From: Macrothele yani
Taxonomy: Eukaryota > Arthropoda > Arachnida > Araneae > Macrothelidae
Assembly (NCBI GenBank): GCA_039090855.1
Contig: CM076997.1
Span: forward strand, 162,284,709-162,348,708
DNA: 64,000 nucleotides
Direction: 5' to 3'
Position numbers and translations under genes: made by a program. Below are positions 33,661 through 43,336 of this stretch, piece after piece. The notes under the pieces are model-generated. The model saw nothing but the letters and a program-made list of their open reading frames with translations, was not told the DNA's origin and did not search any database. The stretch's first letter is position 1, and the number at the start of each line of letters is the position of its first letter.

Positions 33661-33872
33661 TTTATTTATTTATACAATCGGCCTTGGATAAGAGAACAGA
33701 GAACTAGAAGAGGAAACTTAGCACCCGTCACAATTTTGTGATCGGCAATGTTGTGATAAGAAAGGGAGGAATTGTTTTGCTATAGATTTCGTACAACCCG
33801 TATGAACATCTCCGTTTGGGGAGAACAGAAGATAATGGGCACTATTTGGTGCTGGTAAATTGGCCGTTTAAG
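33661..33872 (+). mobile_element. piggyBac-type MITE fragment (right end)
   Basis: Aligns loosely with the right half of the TTAA-flanked MITE at 42799-43332: a GAACTAGAAG block, GGAATTGTTTTGCTATAGAT against the corresponding TAATTGTTTTAGCTTTCG, CGTTTGGGGAG, and the terminal AAATTGGCCGTTTAAGGG. The TTAA is lost. Confidence 0.6.
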
Positions 33873-34128
33873 GGTGAGGCAAGTGATAAGGTAATAAACA
33901 GAGTAATTATTCAGAACGAAGAGTCAGGATATGTTCAATAAAATTCTGGGGCAGTTACGTAGGAAATGTTTTAGAATAACAAGGCTTGAAGTTTTCAAAA
34001 CTGAAACCACGGTTAGAATTAAAAAGAAATCGAGAGCCTACCCTGGTACTTTTTAGAGATAATTTATGTGATGAATCTTCCGCATGCAAAGTGGGTATGA
34101 AGTAAAACGAGTAATTCGAGAGTACCAC

Positions 34129-34600
34129 CGGCATAACGCAGTTGGCCGCCCCGGTGGCGCAGTAGTCTAAGGCGTTGGCCTTTGATCATTCGTCCGTCAG
34201 GGGTCCGGGTTCGAATCCCGGTCAGGCATAGATGTTGTGATTGTCTTACGGCACTGGCTCTTTCCCTTCCCTGGAACCAGTGACCCTAAATTAGCTACGG
34301 CGACTGCTTATAGCCCATTGAGTTGCTCACGGTGGTCGTTAAACCTCCAATCAAAAAAAAAAATAACGCAGTTGGTTAAGTCGTTATGCGCTGTGTGGGA
34401 TGCGGACGTTTCTGACGGGTGTTTGAATCCTGGTCCTTCCGGTCATTCAGTCTGCTGTTTTTCCGGGGGTTTGCCGCATGCTCCATGTAATTGGGGACGC
34501 GAATGAGTAGATGGCACCCTGTGAAGTCGGCCCTGGACGCACTTTGTCCCTTACCCGTATGCAGCAGAGGAATGGCAAGCGGACTGCATTAATTTGGCAG
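34129..34600 (+). repeat. SINE-B (tRNA-derived), split by SINE-A
   Basis: GCATAACGCAGTTGGTTAAG forms an A-box-like start interrupted at 34146 and resumed at 34363. GGGTGTTTGAATCCTGG (34419-34435) is the B box. A non-tRNA body follows to about 34600. Ends are approximate. It shows that SINE-B was present before this SINE-A inserted. Confidence 0.65.
34146..34362 (+). repeat. SINE-A, complete copy with 13-bp TSD
   Basis: Reference copy of the family: A box in GCCCCGGTGGCGCAGTAGTC, B box GGGTTCGAATCCCGG, a body with GGCACTGGCTC, CCCTGGAACCAGTGACCC and GACTGCTTATAGCCCATTGA, then an A-rich tail. The duplication ATAACGCAGTTGG is exact at 34133-34145 and 34363-34375. At about 217 bp with a pol III-type internal promoter, it would depend on a LINE for movement. 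Confidence 0.95.
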
Positions 34601-34749
34601 TAATCATCAAAGGTGCATTTTCGTCCTGGTGGAACTCAACTTGCCGTGGGCGGACGCGAGAGGGAAATTCTACAGTATGCATTTATTTATATACAACACA
34701 TTGCATTTATTTGCGTCACTCAAGTTTCACGCCGAGCCACGGTCAAATA

Positions 34750-35551
34750 CCTGGTGTTCAATAAATGACCGAACACTTAGTTTAAGAATAACTTTTGAAA
34801 TACGCACGCGTGGGCAGCACTATTAGTTTTTCGTCGACCATGTGCTTATAAGAAATTGATTAAGTTTTGGTTCGACTGTGCCTTAGTGCAAGTTAAAAAT
34901 GGGGTGTTCAACCGAACAACACGTTTTTATTGTAAAAACTTGGTATGAAACAAACAAAAGTACTTCTGAAACACTGAGAAAGTGGTCAATAGCGTACAAG
35001 AATGTTCGAAAGACATCAAAGTCAACAGTTCCGGACCTGGTTAGGAAATTTGAGATAACTGGTTCTGTTCTCAATGCTCGTAAAGGAAAGTGTGGGGTTG
35101 GTTTCTGTGGTTCATGAAGACGGTGCACCTCCGAATCGTACTGAATATTTTTGAGACCATAAGAAGCCACTTTGGATACAACATGTTTGCTCTCAACTAC
35201 CTCAATCATTACCCTGGAGCTATCGAATGACCTCCTTATTCTCCCGACACAAATCCTTGTGACTTCTTTCCTTGGGGATACATCAAAGATTTAATCTACA
35301 AATCACGCGCTAACACTATGACCGAGCTGAAAATCGCTATCGCTGAGGCTTTTCCCACTGTAACTCGAGATACTCTAGGCTGAGTCATAGAGAACTTTGA
35401 AGCCAGAATGCGCCATCTTGTGGTAACGGGAGGCAATAACTTTGAAAATGTTATCACTTAATTACCTTTTCAGCCCACTTCAAAGAAACACTGTTTGTTT
35501 AAAATATATCTCTTGTCTATAAACTTTTTTTTACATTTATTGAACACCCTG
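34750..35551 (+). mobile_element. Mariner/IS630-type transposon, internally deleted
   Basis: Inverted ends CCTGGTGTTCAATAAATG (left) and CAGGGTGTTCAATAAATG (reverse complement of right), flanked by TA at 34748-34749 and 35552-35553. At 802 bp it retains both ends of the gene but has lost the middle. Confidence 0.87.
34899..35461 (+). pseudogene. Mariner/IS630-type transposase remnant
   Basis: N-terminus MGCSTEQHVFIVKTWYETN followed by KSTVPDLVRKFEITGSVLN, a helix-turn-helix found in a mariner-related transposase group. The central catalytic part is missing. The C-terminus resumes near 35120, with PYSPDTNPCDFFPWGYIKD (third acidic residue) near 35235-35290 and a VIENFEARMRHLVV tail to a stop at 35459-35461. 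Frameshifts near 35100 and stops near 35229 and 35382 are present. Confidence 0.8.
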
Positions 35552-35849
35552 TACATACTAAGTTAAATTAAATTATAACACAAACACGTTTTTACCAATT
35601 TCTGACATTGAGCAGTACTTAGGTAGGTGGAGTAATGAATGTTATGTCGTAAACCCAATAGAAAACAAGAATGATGACACCGAATTTTCGGGTGTAATCA
35701 ACACGTCTTTTGAATTCGTTCTGACCCAAATTAAATTTATCAAAGCTATTCAAAGTCAATGGAACCGGTACGGAAAATAAAAAATATCTGACGGAAGAAA
35801 GAAGTTTCTCAATAGGGTTTTTAATCCCTCACATATTGCTGTAAATGGA
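35552..35849. other. No gene seen
   Basis: AT-rich DNA leading into the 152-bp satellite; the first decayed monomer may begin near 35700. Confidence 0.4.
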
Positions 35850-37085
35850 ATCGTGAGCTTACGCCCTCTGGTTGCAGACTTGTGCGTTAAGAAAATCATG
35901 GATTTATATGAGAAATATTTCGCACCGGAAAGGCTCTCCAACACAGAAATAATTTTTCAAATCGGGCTCTTAGAAACAGAAATATCGACAAAAATAAGAT
36001 GTGACTTTACGGCCCCTGATGGGAAAACCATTCTTTATTTTGGGAAGAAAGTATTCTCAAAAGGTTTTTTCATATGAGCGGTATCGGTTCAAGAAAAAAA
36101 AAATAGTCGAGTTTTCAGGAGCCCAGATTTTGCTACAAATACATCAGAAACAGAAATTAACACGTATGCCCTCTGGTGGCCAAACCATTCTTTACCAAGT
36201 ATTAGAAATTATGTAAAAAATATTTTCCATCAGGTCTTGTATGCGATACAGGAATTATTTTTTTAAATCAAAGTTTTAGAAGCAGAAATAACGCAGAAAA
36301 CGCAATTTACCATTGTGCCCCCTAGCGGAAAATCTATGATTCACTTGAAAATTCTGAATTTACAGGAAAAAACATTTCACATCGGAAACATTATCCAGCA
36401 AAGAAGGAATTTTTCAAATCGGACTCCTTGAAGTAGAGATATTGACAAGAATAAAATATACAACTACGACCCTGGCGTAAAAACCATGCATTATTTCGAG
36501 AAGAAAATGTTACCAAAAGGTTTGTCTATGAGAGTGGAATCAGTCCACGAAATAAATGTTTCAATCAATATTTTAGGTGCTCAGTTTTTATGGCAAATGC
36601 ATCAGAAGCAAAAATTAACACTTACGTCTCCTGGTGGCCAAAGTATTCTTTACCAAAAATTTGAAATTATTTGCAAAAGGTCTTCCATCAGGAGGTGTAT
36701 CCGCTGAAGAAAAACGTTTTCAAATCGGAGTTTTAGAAGAAGAATTATCGGGAAAAATGTAATTGACCTTTACGCCCGCTAGCGGAAAATCTATGCGTAA
36801 TTTGAAAAAGTAACTACATCTAAAATATTCTTCGACATAAGTGGAATTGAAAGATAAAATAATTTTTTCAATCGGATGTTTAGAAGCAAATATGTAGAAC
36901 AAAATGTATTTTTGAATTCGACATCATCTGCATTTACGCCCTCTAGCGGCAAAATTGTGCATCGTAAAAAACAAAAATAAAGGATCATCATTCGCATATT
37001 TCAAGCTTCCCAATGCAAAAATAATTTTACAAATCGGACTAATAGTTGCAGAAATATCGTGGGTACAGCCGGACGGACGGACAAA
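35850..37085. repeat. About 152-bp satellite in three-monomer higher-order repeat
   Basis: A CCCTCTAGCGGC / CTCTGGTGGC marker recurs at about 35864, 36013, 36171, 36319, 36469, 36629, 36777 and 36941, giving monomers of 146-164 bp. Monomers three apart are more alike: GGTGGCCAAACCATTCTTTA at 36175 matches 36633, and CTAGCGGAAAATCTATG at 36322 matches 36779, both about 457 bp apart. Each monomer also carries TCGGANTNTTAGAAGNAGAA. The array ends in GCCGGACGGACGGAC (about 37070-37084). Confidence 0.88.
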
Positions 37086-37669
37086 CCGGTAACATAAATA
37101 AGCACGATCTTTTTTTACAAAAGACGAGCTAAAAAGATAAATGAGTCATAAGATTAAATATCTACTAAACTATGGAGGACGTAATAGTAAGTGTTTCGAC
37201 TGTTTAGCTTTTCAAAAACAATATTTATTATTATTATTATTATTATTATCATATTCAGATTCAGACGTACGTAAGAAACTGCCCTGGCACCGATGAAATG
37301 TGATGTAGCTACGAAAGTTCTTCAGCGCATGCGCAAGCTAAAATCTGACCTCAAGGCAGAAGGGAAAGCTGAAACATAAGTGCGTTAGGGAGGAGGATTG
37401 GTAACTTTTAGGATATCTACAGGTTACACCCCATCGTGTTATACATCATTCTAAAGCTCTCGTCAATAGTAGGTACTACTCTCACTTGAAGCTTGGGTCG
37501 AGAGCACGCCAAATTTCGCTACGACGCATAGCTTACTATGCATAACATCAACATGCATTTTTGCAATGGCTTCTATCACATTTTAGTATCAGATTCTTGT
37601 AATTTACTCAGATCGCAATGGGCTATTGTTACCTTTTTGTAAAAGGAGATGAAATAACGTTCGGTAATC
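37086..37669. other. No gene seen; small (TTA)n tract
   Basis: Contains (ATT)n near 37210-37232. Nothing else recognised. Confidence 0.5.
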
Positions 37670-38045
37670 GTCAGGTGATGCGTAATATCATAGCCTCTCC
37701 TTGACAAATGTCAACCCCGCCTTCTCGTGGTGCATCCTGTTCCCACTAAAGGGGCTCTGGCGACCGCCCATAGCGGTATAACTATACCATCGGGATCAGA
37801 GGAAATTCTATCCCACACTCACCAACCCGCTTGGCCAGCGTGGTGAGTTATGGCCAAACCCCTCCAAAATGATTCCACAACTTAAATCTTGGCCCTCAGT
37901 CTCCGGCAGCTGGAATGTACCTAAATTCGAAAGTATGCAGGGGTGACATGGAGGAGACTGGCACAAGACAGACCGTTGTGGAGGAAACTTGGGGAGACCT
38001 TCGTCCAGCAGTGGATTGATAATGGTTGACAATGATGATGATGAT
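37670..38045 (+). mobile_element. RTE-derived non-autonomous element (5'-3' fusion)
   Basis: 37670-37922 matches the first 253 bp of the RTE LINE at 5632-5884. At 37923 the sequence jumps to the RTE 3' end (equivalent to 8684 onward: AAATTCGAAAGTATGCAGGG), ending in the same (ATG)n tail. About 2.8 kb, including nearly the whole ORF, is missing. It keeps both ends used for transcription and RT recognition, like other LINE-dependent short elements. Confidence 0.93.
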
Positions 38046-39109
38046 GAATCGTTTAGTAAAATATATTGCTGAGAAACAATGAAATCGACTACTGTTGAGT
38101 TACTTCATCGGACAGCATGCAGCATGATCAGGTTTCAACAATGGTTTTGACAATGGCGCACCGTTACCCATTTTCGTTACATCGAAATCGTTTACTTGGG
38201 ATTTACTTTACTACTGTCAGGAAAGATGTATAGCAACAAAAACCAGTTTGAATTGTTCAGATCTGCACTCAGGTAAATAATAAATATGTGATGCAACTTA
38301 CTGATAGAGTCGCATTTTTTTTTCTTTTTTACCTTTACATTTCATGAACCTTAACACTGCAGTGGTGAGATTAAAATTGTATTACAAAGAAACTTCGGTT
38401 TTTCGTTCTATCTCTTTATTCGTCGTTCCTCTTCATTCTAGATATGATACTTGTAATCGAATAAACTAACATGGAATTTGTCTTTTTGGATGTCTGATAT
38501 CGAGAAATATGTGCCTGGAATTTAAGAGATTATCTGTGCGTGTGCCCACACTACATATTTTCATGTAGCGGTCAGATACAAAATATTCTTCCCTATGTTA
38601 CAAGAGAAAAACAAAAACGCATATTCATCATGTTACCTTCGTGAATTTTGAAGAAGACCATTCTTTTACTATTCATCTGTTTAAGTGGTTTGCTTTAGCA
38701 ATATAGGAATTTTCCATATTTCACGCAATTGTAACACTTGTCCTAAATTAGATAAAATGAGTGCAAGGAAGAAAAAAGATAAGACCGAATGTCAGGACAA
38801 AAGCTAATAATCTTTCTATATAAAAGGCAAAACTTGTAAAGACGTAAAATCCTCTTTAACCGTAAACAAACAAGTACGAACGCGGTTTAACAGAAGATGA
38901 CGAACATTTATATTCCGGTGTTAACACCGTGATGTGATAACCACAACCGTACCTATTAAATGTTTTGTTTACATCTCTTTCTTTCGTTCGAAGTTAAAGT
39001 TTTTTTGCGGGGTGCGATGCAAGTGAAATCACACAGTTGTAGTTTGTAATATGTTTTACTTTACTGGCGCTGAGTACGGCAAGGACGAACCTCACTGTCC
39101 GTCGCGAAC
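38046..39109. other. No gene seen
   Basis: AT-rich DNA with no recognised motif before the Helitron remnant. Confidence 0.5.
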
Positions 39110-39875
39110 TTGGCTGTTTTTTTAAATCTCGCCTATGCTGCGTCAAAAAAGAAAGTTACCTCTTTCATAGATGAAGAGATTGAAGCTAAAGGCCGCAAAG
39201 CCATTTTAGATCGAGCAAGGAGGCACAATGCACCGCAGTCGAAAGACAAGAAGTTAATCGCCGTAATGCCGAACGTACCAGAAGAAAAAAGACGAAAATG
39301 CAGTGCAGTTGAAAGAAATGCTGATATTCCACATTTGCATGATCGTCGAAGTAATATGATGCCGCAATATATTGAAGCTGAATCACAGTGAATGAGAAAT
39401 GTTCATATTCCAGAGACACAGAATATGACCCCGAACAAAGGAAAGAACGCTGCGCTATAGAGGTTCAGAAGCAATTAACGAGGAGACAACAACAAAGAAA
39501 TGCTACACGTCATGTGACTTTAAACGTTATAGACGGTTAAAAGACTGTAGCGAGAAACTCATGTGGCACTCCCGAGCAAATTTGTGAATTTTGTAGAGCC
39601 AAACACTTTCCCTGAGAGAGACCATCAGATGATAAATTTTCTAAATATTGCTGAAAAGGAGCAGTAAAATTAGACCCCATTCGGACTTCCCAACTTATGA
39701 ACTCTCAGCATGAGCGTCCAAAAATATATACGGTCAATTAATAGTTTTCTTGGATTTGCATCAATGGGATCACAAATGACTCCTCCACCAGGTTATGTGC
39801 CTTATTGTTTTGTTCCAGATTCCGAAAAGATATTTACAAGAAATATTGTGTACAAAGATACTTTCCAATGTCGTT
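39110..39875 (+). pseudogene. Helitron Rep/helicase ORF, N-terminal remnant
   Basis: Three blocks typical of the region upstream of the Helitron Rep domain are legible with stops between them: a charged repeat-like N-terminus (RARRHNAP, VERNADIPHLHD), a Cys/His block CEFCRAKHFP then ERPSDDKFSKYC and KGAVKLDPIR (39585-39680), and FLGFASMGSQMTPPPGYVPYCF (39750-39815), which precedes the Rep domain in intact copies. The HUH motif and helicase are absent; the sequence stops matching near 39875. Helitron ends (5' TC, 3' CTRR hairpin) were not found. Confidence 0.75.
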
Positions 39876-40092
39876 GACTTAACTGATAAACGCTAAAAAA
39901 AATTACAAGAAAAAAAAAAAAAAGACAGTAGCACGCGAAAGGAAGTCCACGTCCCTTACCAAGGGAGGATTATCATCCGACAAAAGCTTCCGTATTTTGT
40001 ATTTCTATGCATGGACAATGAAGCACATCAAGGGTATGTTTCAATGCACACTCATTATTAACGCACATTCCCCAAAAAGTAATAATAATACA

Positions 40093-40303
40093 GATTTGGA
40101 AGATGTGAATCCGTTTATTGGTGTAAATAAGACATGGGTGTTAAGTTAGATAATATCCGAAAAAGTTGAAAACTTCGTCGTCCTGGAGCCGAACCCGAAT
40201 TCTCCCGGACAGCGCCTGAGTATGCTAACCACTACACCACACAGAACAAACAAGTTTGAAGTTTCCGATTAAACCAATAAACGGATTCAAATCTTCGAAA
40301 TTT
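40093..40303 (-). repeat. tRNA-like sequence framed by 34-bp inverted repeat
   Basis: The left arm ATTTGGAAGATGTGAATCCG.. (40093-40126) is the imperfect reverse complement of the right arm 40268-40303. Between them the minus strand 40245-40190 reads GTGTAGTGGTTAGCATACTC and GGGTTCGGCTCC, close to tRNA A and B boxes. A second short inverted pair lies just inside. A tRNA cloverleaf was not completed, so I call it a tRNA-derived repeat rather than a gene. Confidence 0.65.
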
Positions 40304-42001
40304 GTATTGTACAGTGGTGTAATCCCGTATATCATTCTTTGATAATAATAAAAGTTTAAATAGCAGTAAGTGATTTTTAGAGCCCATTGTATTCATATCT
40401 CAACGGGCTTTTGAAACATTTCGAAACAGGTTTCCCAATTAGCACAAAAATTAAGAAAACCAAGTAATTGGTTAAGGAAAAAAAATCCTGCTTTTTTTGT
40501 GCAGAGCAGAGCATTCCTACGTTGCTATATGTGATTAAAAGCAGATTTGTTCAGAAATTACCGCAATAGTGTAATTTATTTATAAAATTGTTTATTTAAT
40601 ACTGCAGAAATCTAAATTTGAAGATATGATATGCAATACTGAATCTGAGAAAGTGCGCTTTAGACAGGGATTTCAATGTTGAACAAGGACATCCAGACAT
40701 AGATGTCCGGGACAGTTTCATTAGCAGTCATTTCTCTGAACTAACTTTTACGTGCATTGACTTCCATTTTACTGAGAAAACATTGGATAAGTGGTCTTTG
40801 CGGGTTTTCGGTCTGGAAATAATCTGGTGATGGCAGCTGCTGTGTTTTAAGCGTCTCTAATTTGATTTTGACAAGAGAAGACCATGAATTTTGATGCTGA
40901 CATTGGAGCCCAAGTACGGCAGTCTTCGTACAATACTTTTCTTGCAGAATGTAATTTGCATCCGTTGCTTCAACATAAGTGAAGAAAGGCTCCACAGCGC
41001 ATTTTTATGTCCTACTTGTAATTGTTTATAACTCATGAAATTTATTCAAGCTGCATTTTATACTAGGCAAATTCACAATTTATCGGTATCAAACCGGGAA
41101 TTCATTTCGCTTCGCTGTACACTTTTGCTTAGAAAATTCATTTACTTGTAAGACATTAATTAATAGCCCACACGAGAGTTGCAGACAAGAAAATAGTAAC
41201 AAATAAATTTAAATTCAAAGTCATGATTATCATGTGATTTATCAAAAGTGATACTGTCCGACTGAGTGTACGAAGATATAGAAAAATAAGCTCATAAAAT
41301 TTATTTTCTGTAATTAGGATACAGAAAAATACATGCCCAAGTTCTTCGATAATGCATACATTCTGAATCCGGTGTTTGCAGGAAAAGAACAAAGACAGTA
41401 TGATCTGTTTAAAGGGCAGATTATTGGCGGTGGTCTTTCCTGCCTTAGTAAATCAGTTAATTATATTTCTGAACAGCAATCTGTCCGTTAACTGTCAAGT
41501 TTTCAGAAGCTACTTGTCTGTCCATCGCTATACGCTTTTTGATAGCATTTAAGTAAGATAAGAAGAACCACTGCCACACTGAGATGGTTTGGCATAACTA
41601 AACACGTAGTTTTAGCGAAAAGCAGGAACTTTACACACTTCAAGGGCTAACTATTCTCCTTGGTCACTACGGAAATCGTTTAACCTCTATGGTGTTATGG
41701 AAAACGTTGAATAAACAACCGAAATCAAAATTCTCAGTGAAATAATGTTATTCAACATCGGTGTACAGTTTATTTTCATGTTTACAAAATGATAACATGT
41801 TTTTAAACACTTTTCAGATTGTGTATTGGATATTTTCAATACCGTAGCATTTTTAAAATGTATTTTCAATATTTCTGAACGTCTGTCTCGTGAATGCTAT
41901 AGCGTTCACCCGGCTGCTAGAATTCTTTAAAATTACTGACGTTTTATTATCCTTTTTTCCAGAGCAGTGAAGTCCGTGATGTTTCGTATTTTTCAGAAAC
42001 A
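40304..42001. other. No gene seen (1.7 kb)
   Basis: AT-rich, unique-looking DNA. Frames of up to 84 codons near 40741 and 41156 have no recognisable motif. Confidence 0.45.
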
Positions 42002-42221
42002 TTTTTTTTTTTAATTTGGGCATTTAACGACCACTGTGAGCAACTCAATGGGCTATAAGCAGTTGCCTGACCGTAATTTAGAGCTACTGACTCTTGGGAA
42101 GGGTGAGAGCCAGTGCAGTAAAACAAACACAACATCCATACCTCAAAGGAATTCCAACCCGGACCCATTTCGGACGAATGATCAGAAGCCATCGCTTAGA
42201 CTGCGCCACCGGGACGGCGGC
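42002..42221 (-). repeat. SINE-A, nearly complete copy
   Basis: Poly(T) at the left (A-tail), then body, B box (TTCCAACCCGG on +, diverged), and head ending in GCGCCACCGGGACGGC. A possible 8-bp duplication, TTTCAGAA, lies on both sides (about 41990 and 42227). Confidence 0.85.
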
Positions 42222-42798
42222 AAGATTTCAGAATGGAACGATAATACTTTCTTGCAACAACAAAAAAAATGTTTGGAAATGTTCGAAAAATTAGAATATC
42301 GTGAACAGTGAGTGGTTAAACCTAGAGCAGTCTGGGAAGCATACGTGATCCAGTTCATCGGTATAAAATGTTTGGAATTGCAGGTAGTGATATTTTCCAA
42401 AAAGGATGAGAAAGTTCCGCGATTTTCGCCATTTCAAATTTTTCTGAGGAAGTTTCGTTTTTTTGCTTTTTGCTTTTTTTTCATATCTCTTCTTCATTAT
42501 ATTCCCATTTTTTCATATTTTTATGATCATGTGTTTTGATTTTAGTATATTCGATAATAGTGAAGAAAAGCGATTTCGTATTGAAACGTTTTCTTAATGA
42601 AATCGATATTTTCCAATTTCTAAGTGTCGTCTTTAGAACCAATCAGCAGAGAATGCGTTTCTTCAGCCCTACCGTTTTTTTTAAAGTGGAACTAAATTTC
42701 AGTTTTTCTGTTAAGTCTATCTACGATGAAATCTAGGACATTTACGTGATCGGTAAAAATAGTTTTCACGGCTGCTTGAAAAAACTGTTGATTTTTAA
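42222..42798. other. No gene seen
   Basis: AT-rich DNA, ending with the TTAA (42795-42798) of the piggyBac-type MITE. Confidence 0.5.
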
Positions 42799-43332
42799 CC
42801 CTTTAAGCGGCTAGAACGAATTAAATCGGGGTTTTCAAAATTGGCTGAAATGAGCTCGAATGAAGATATCCCCTGTTTGAAAAGTGGGCTAAACGCGGGT
42901 GAAAAGTGTGAATCTGCGAATCAGATAGCGTTGCTTTCCCCTTCTCTTTTGTTATTCGAAGTGTTTGCTTAGGGGTATGATTGACCCTAATCCTTATTTA
43001 GGGAATTATCTGCTAAAACATATATAACAATGAATAATCTAACAAAAGAAAGATAAATTTAAGTCATTTCTTTCTACCCAGGGGTACGATGTCCGTGTTA
43101 GGGAGACTAGCACTATCCTATCCTATCGTATCTTGGGTCAAGGAACAGAATAAAGGACTAGAAGGTAGCGCGTAACATTTTTGACAGCCTTATGGTCTGT
43201 ACTGCTGAGATGGGAGGGTGAATAATTGTTTTAGCTTTCGTAAAATTTAGCCACTCTGTCGACATTTTTTGTTTGGGGAGCTTAGGAAGTTTTCGGCACC
43301 ATTTGGTTCATATTAATTGGCCGCTTAAAGGG
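42799..43332. mobile_element. piggyBac-type MITE with TTAA target duplication
   Basis: Both ends start CCCTTTAAGCGGC (perfect 13-bp inverted repeat) directly inside TTAA (42795-42798 and 43333-43336), the signature of the piggyBac superfamily. The 534-bp interior has no transposase. Fragments of the same family occur at 33661-33872 and 62547-62650. Confidence 0.85.
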
Positions 43333-43336
43333 TTAA

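Noticed and set aside
40185..40245. Functional tRNA gene on the minus strand
   Set aside because: A and B boxes are tRNA-like but no full acceptor stem could be paired; several SINE heads in the window look the same.
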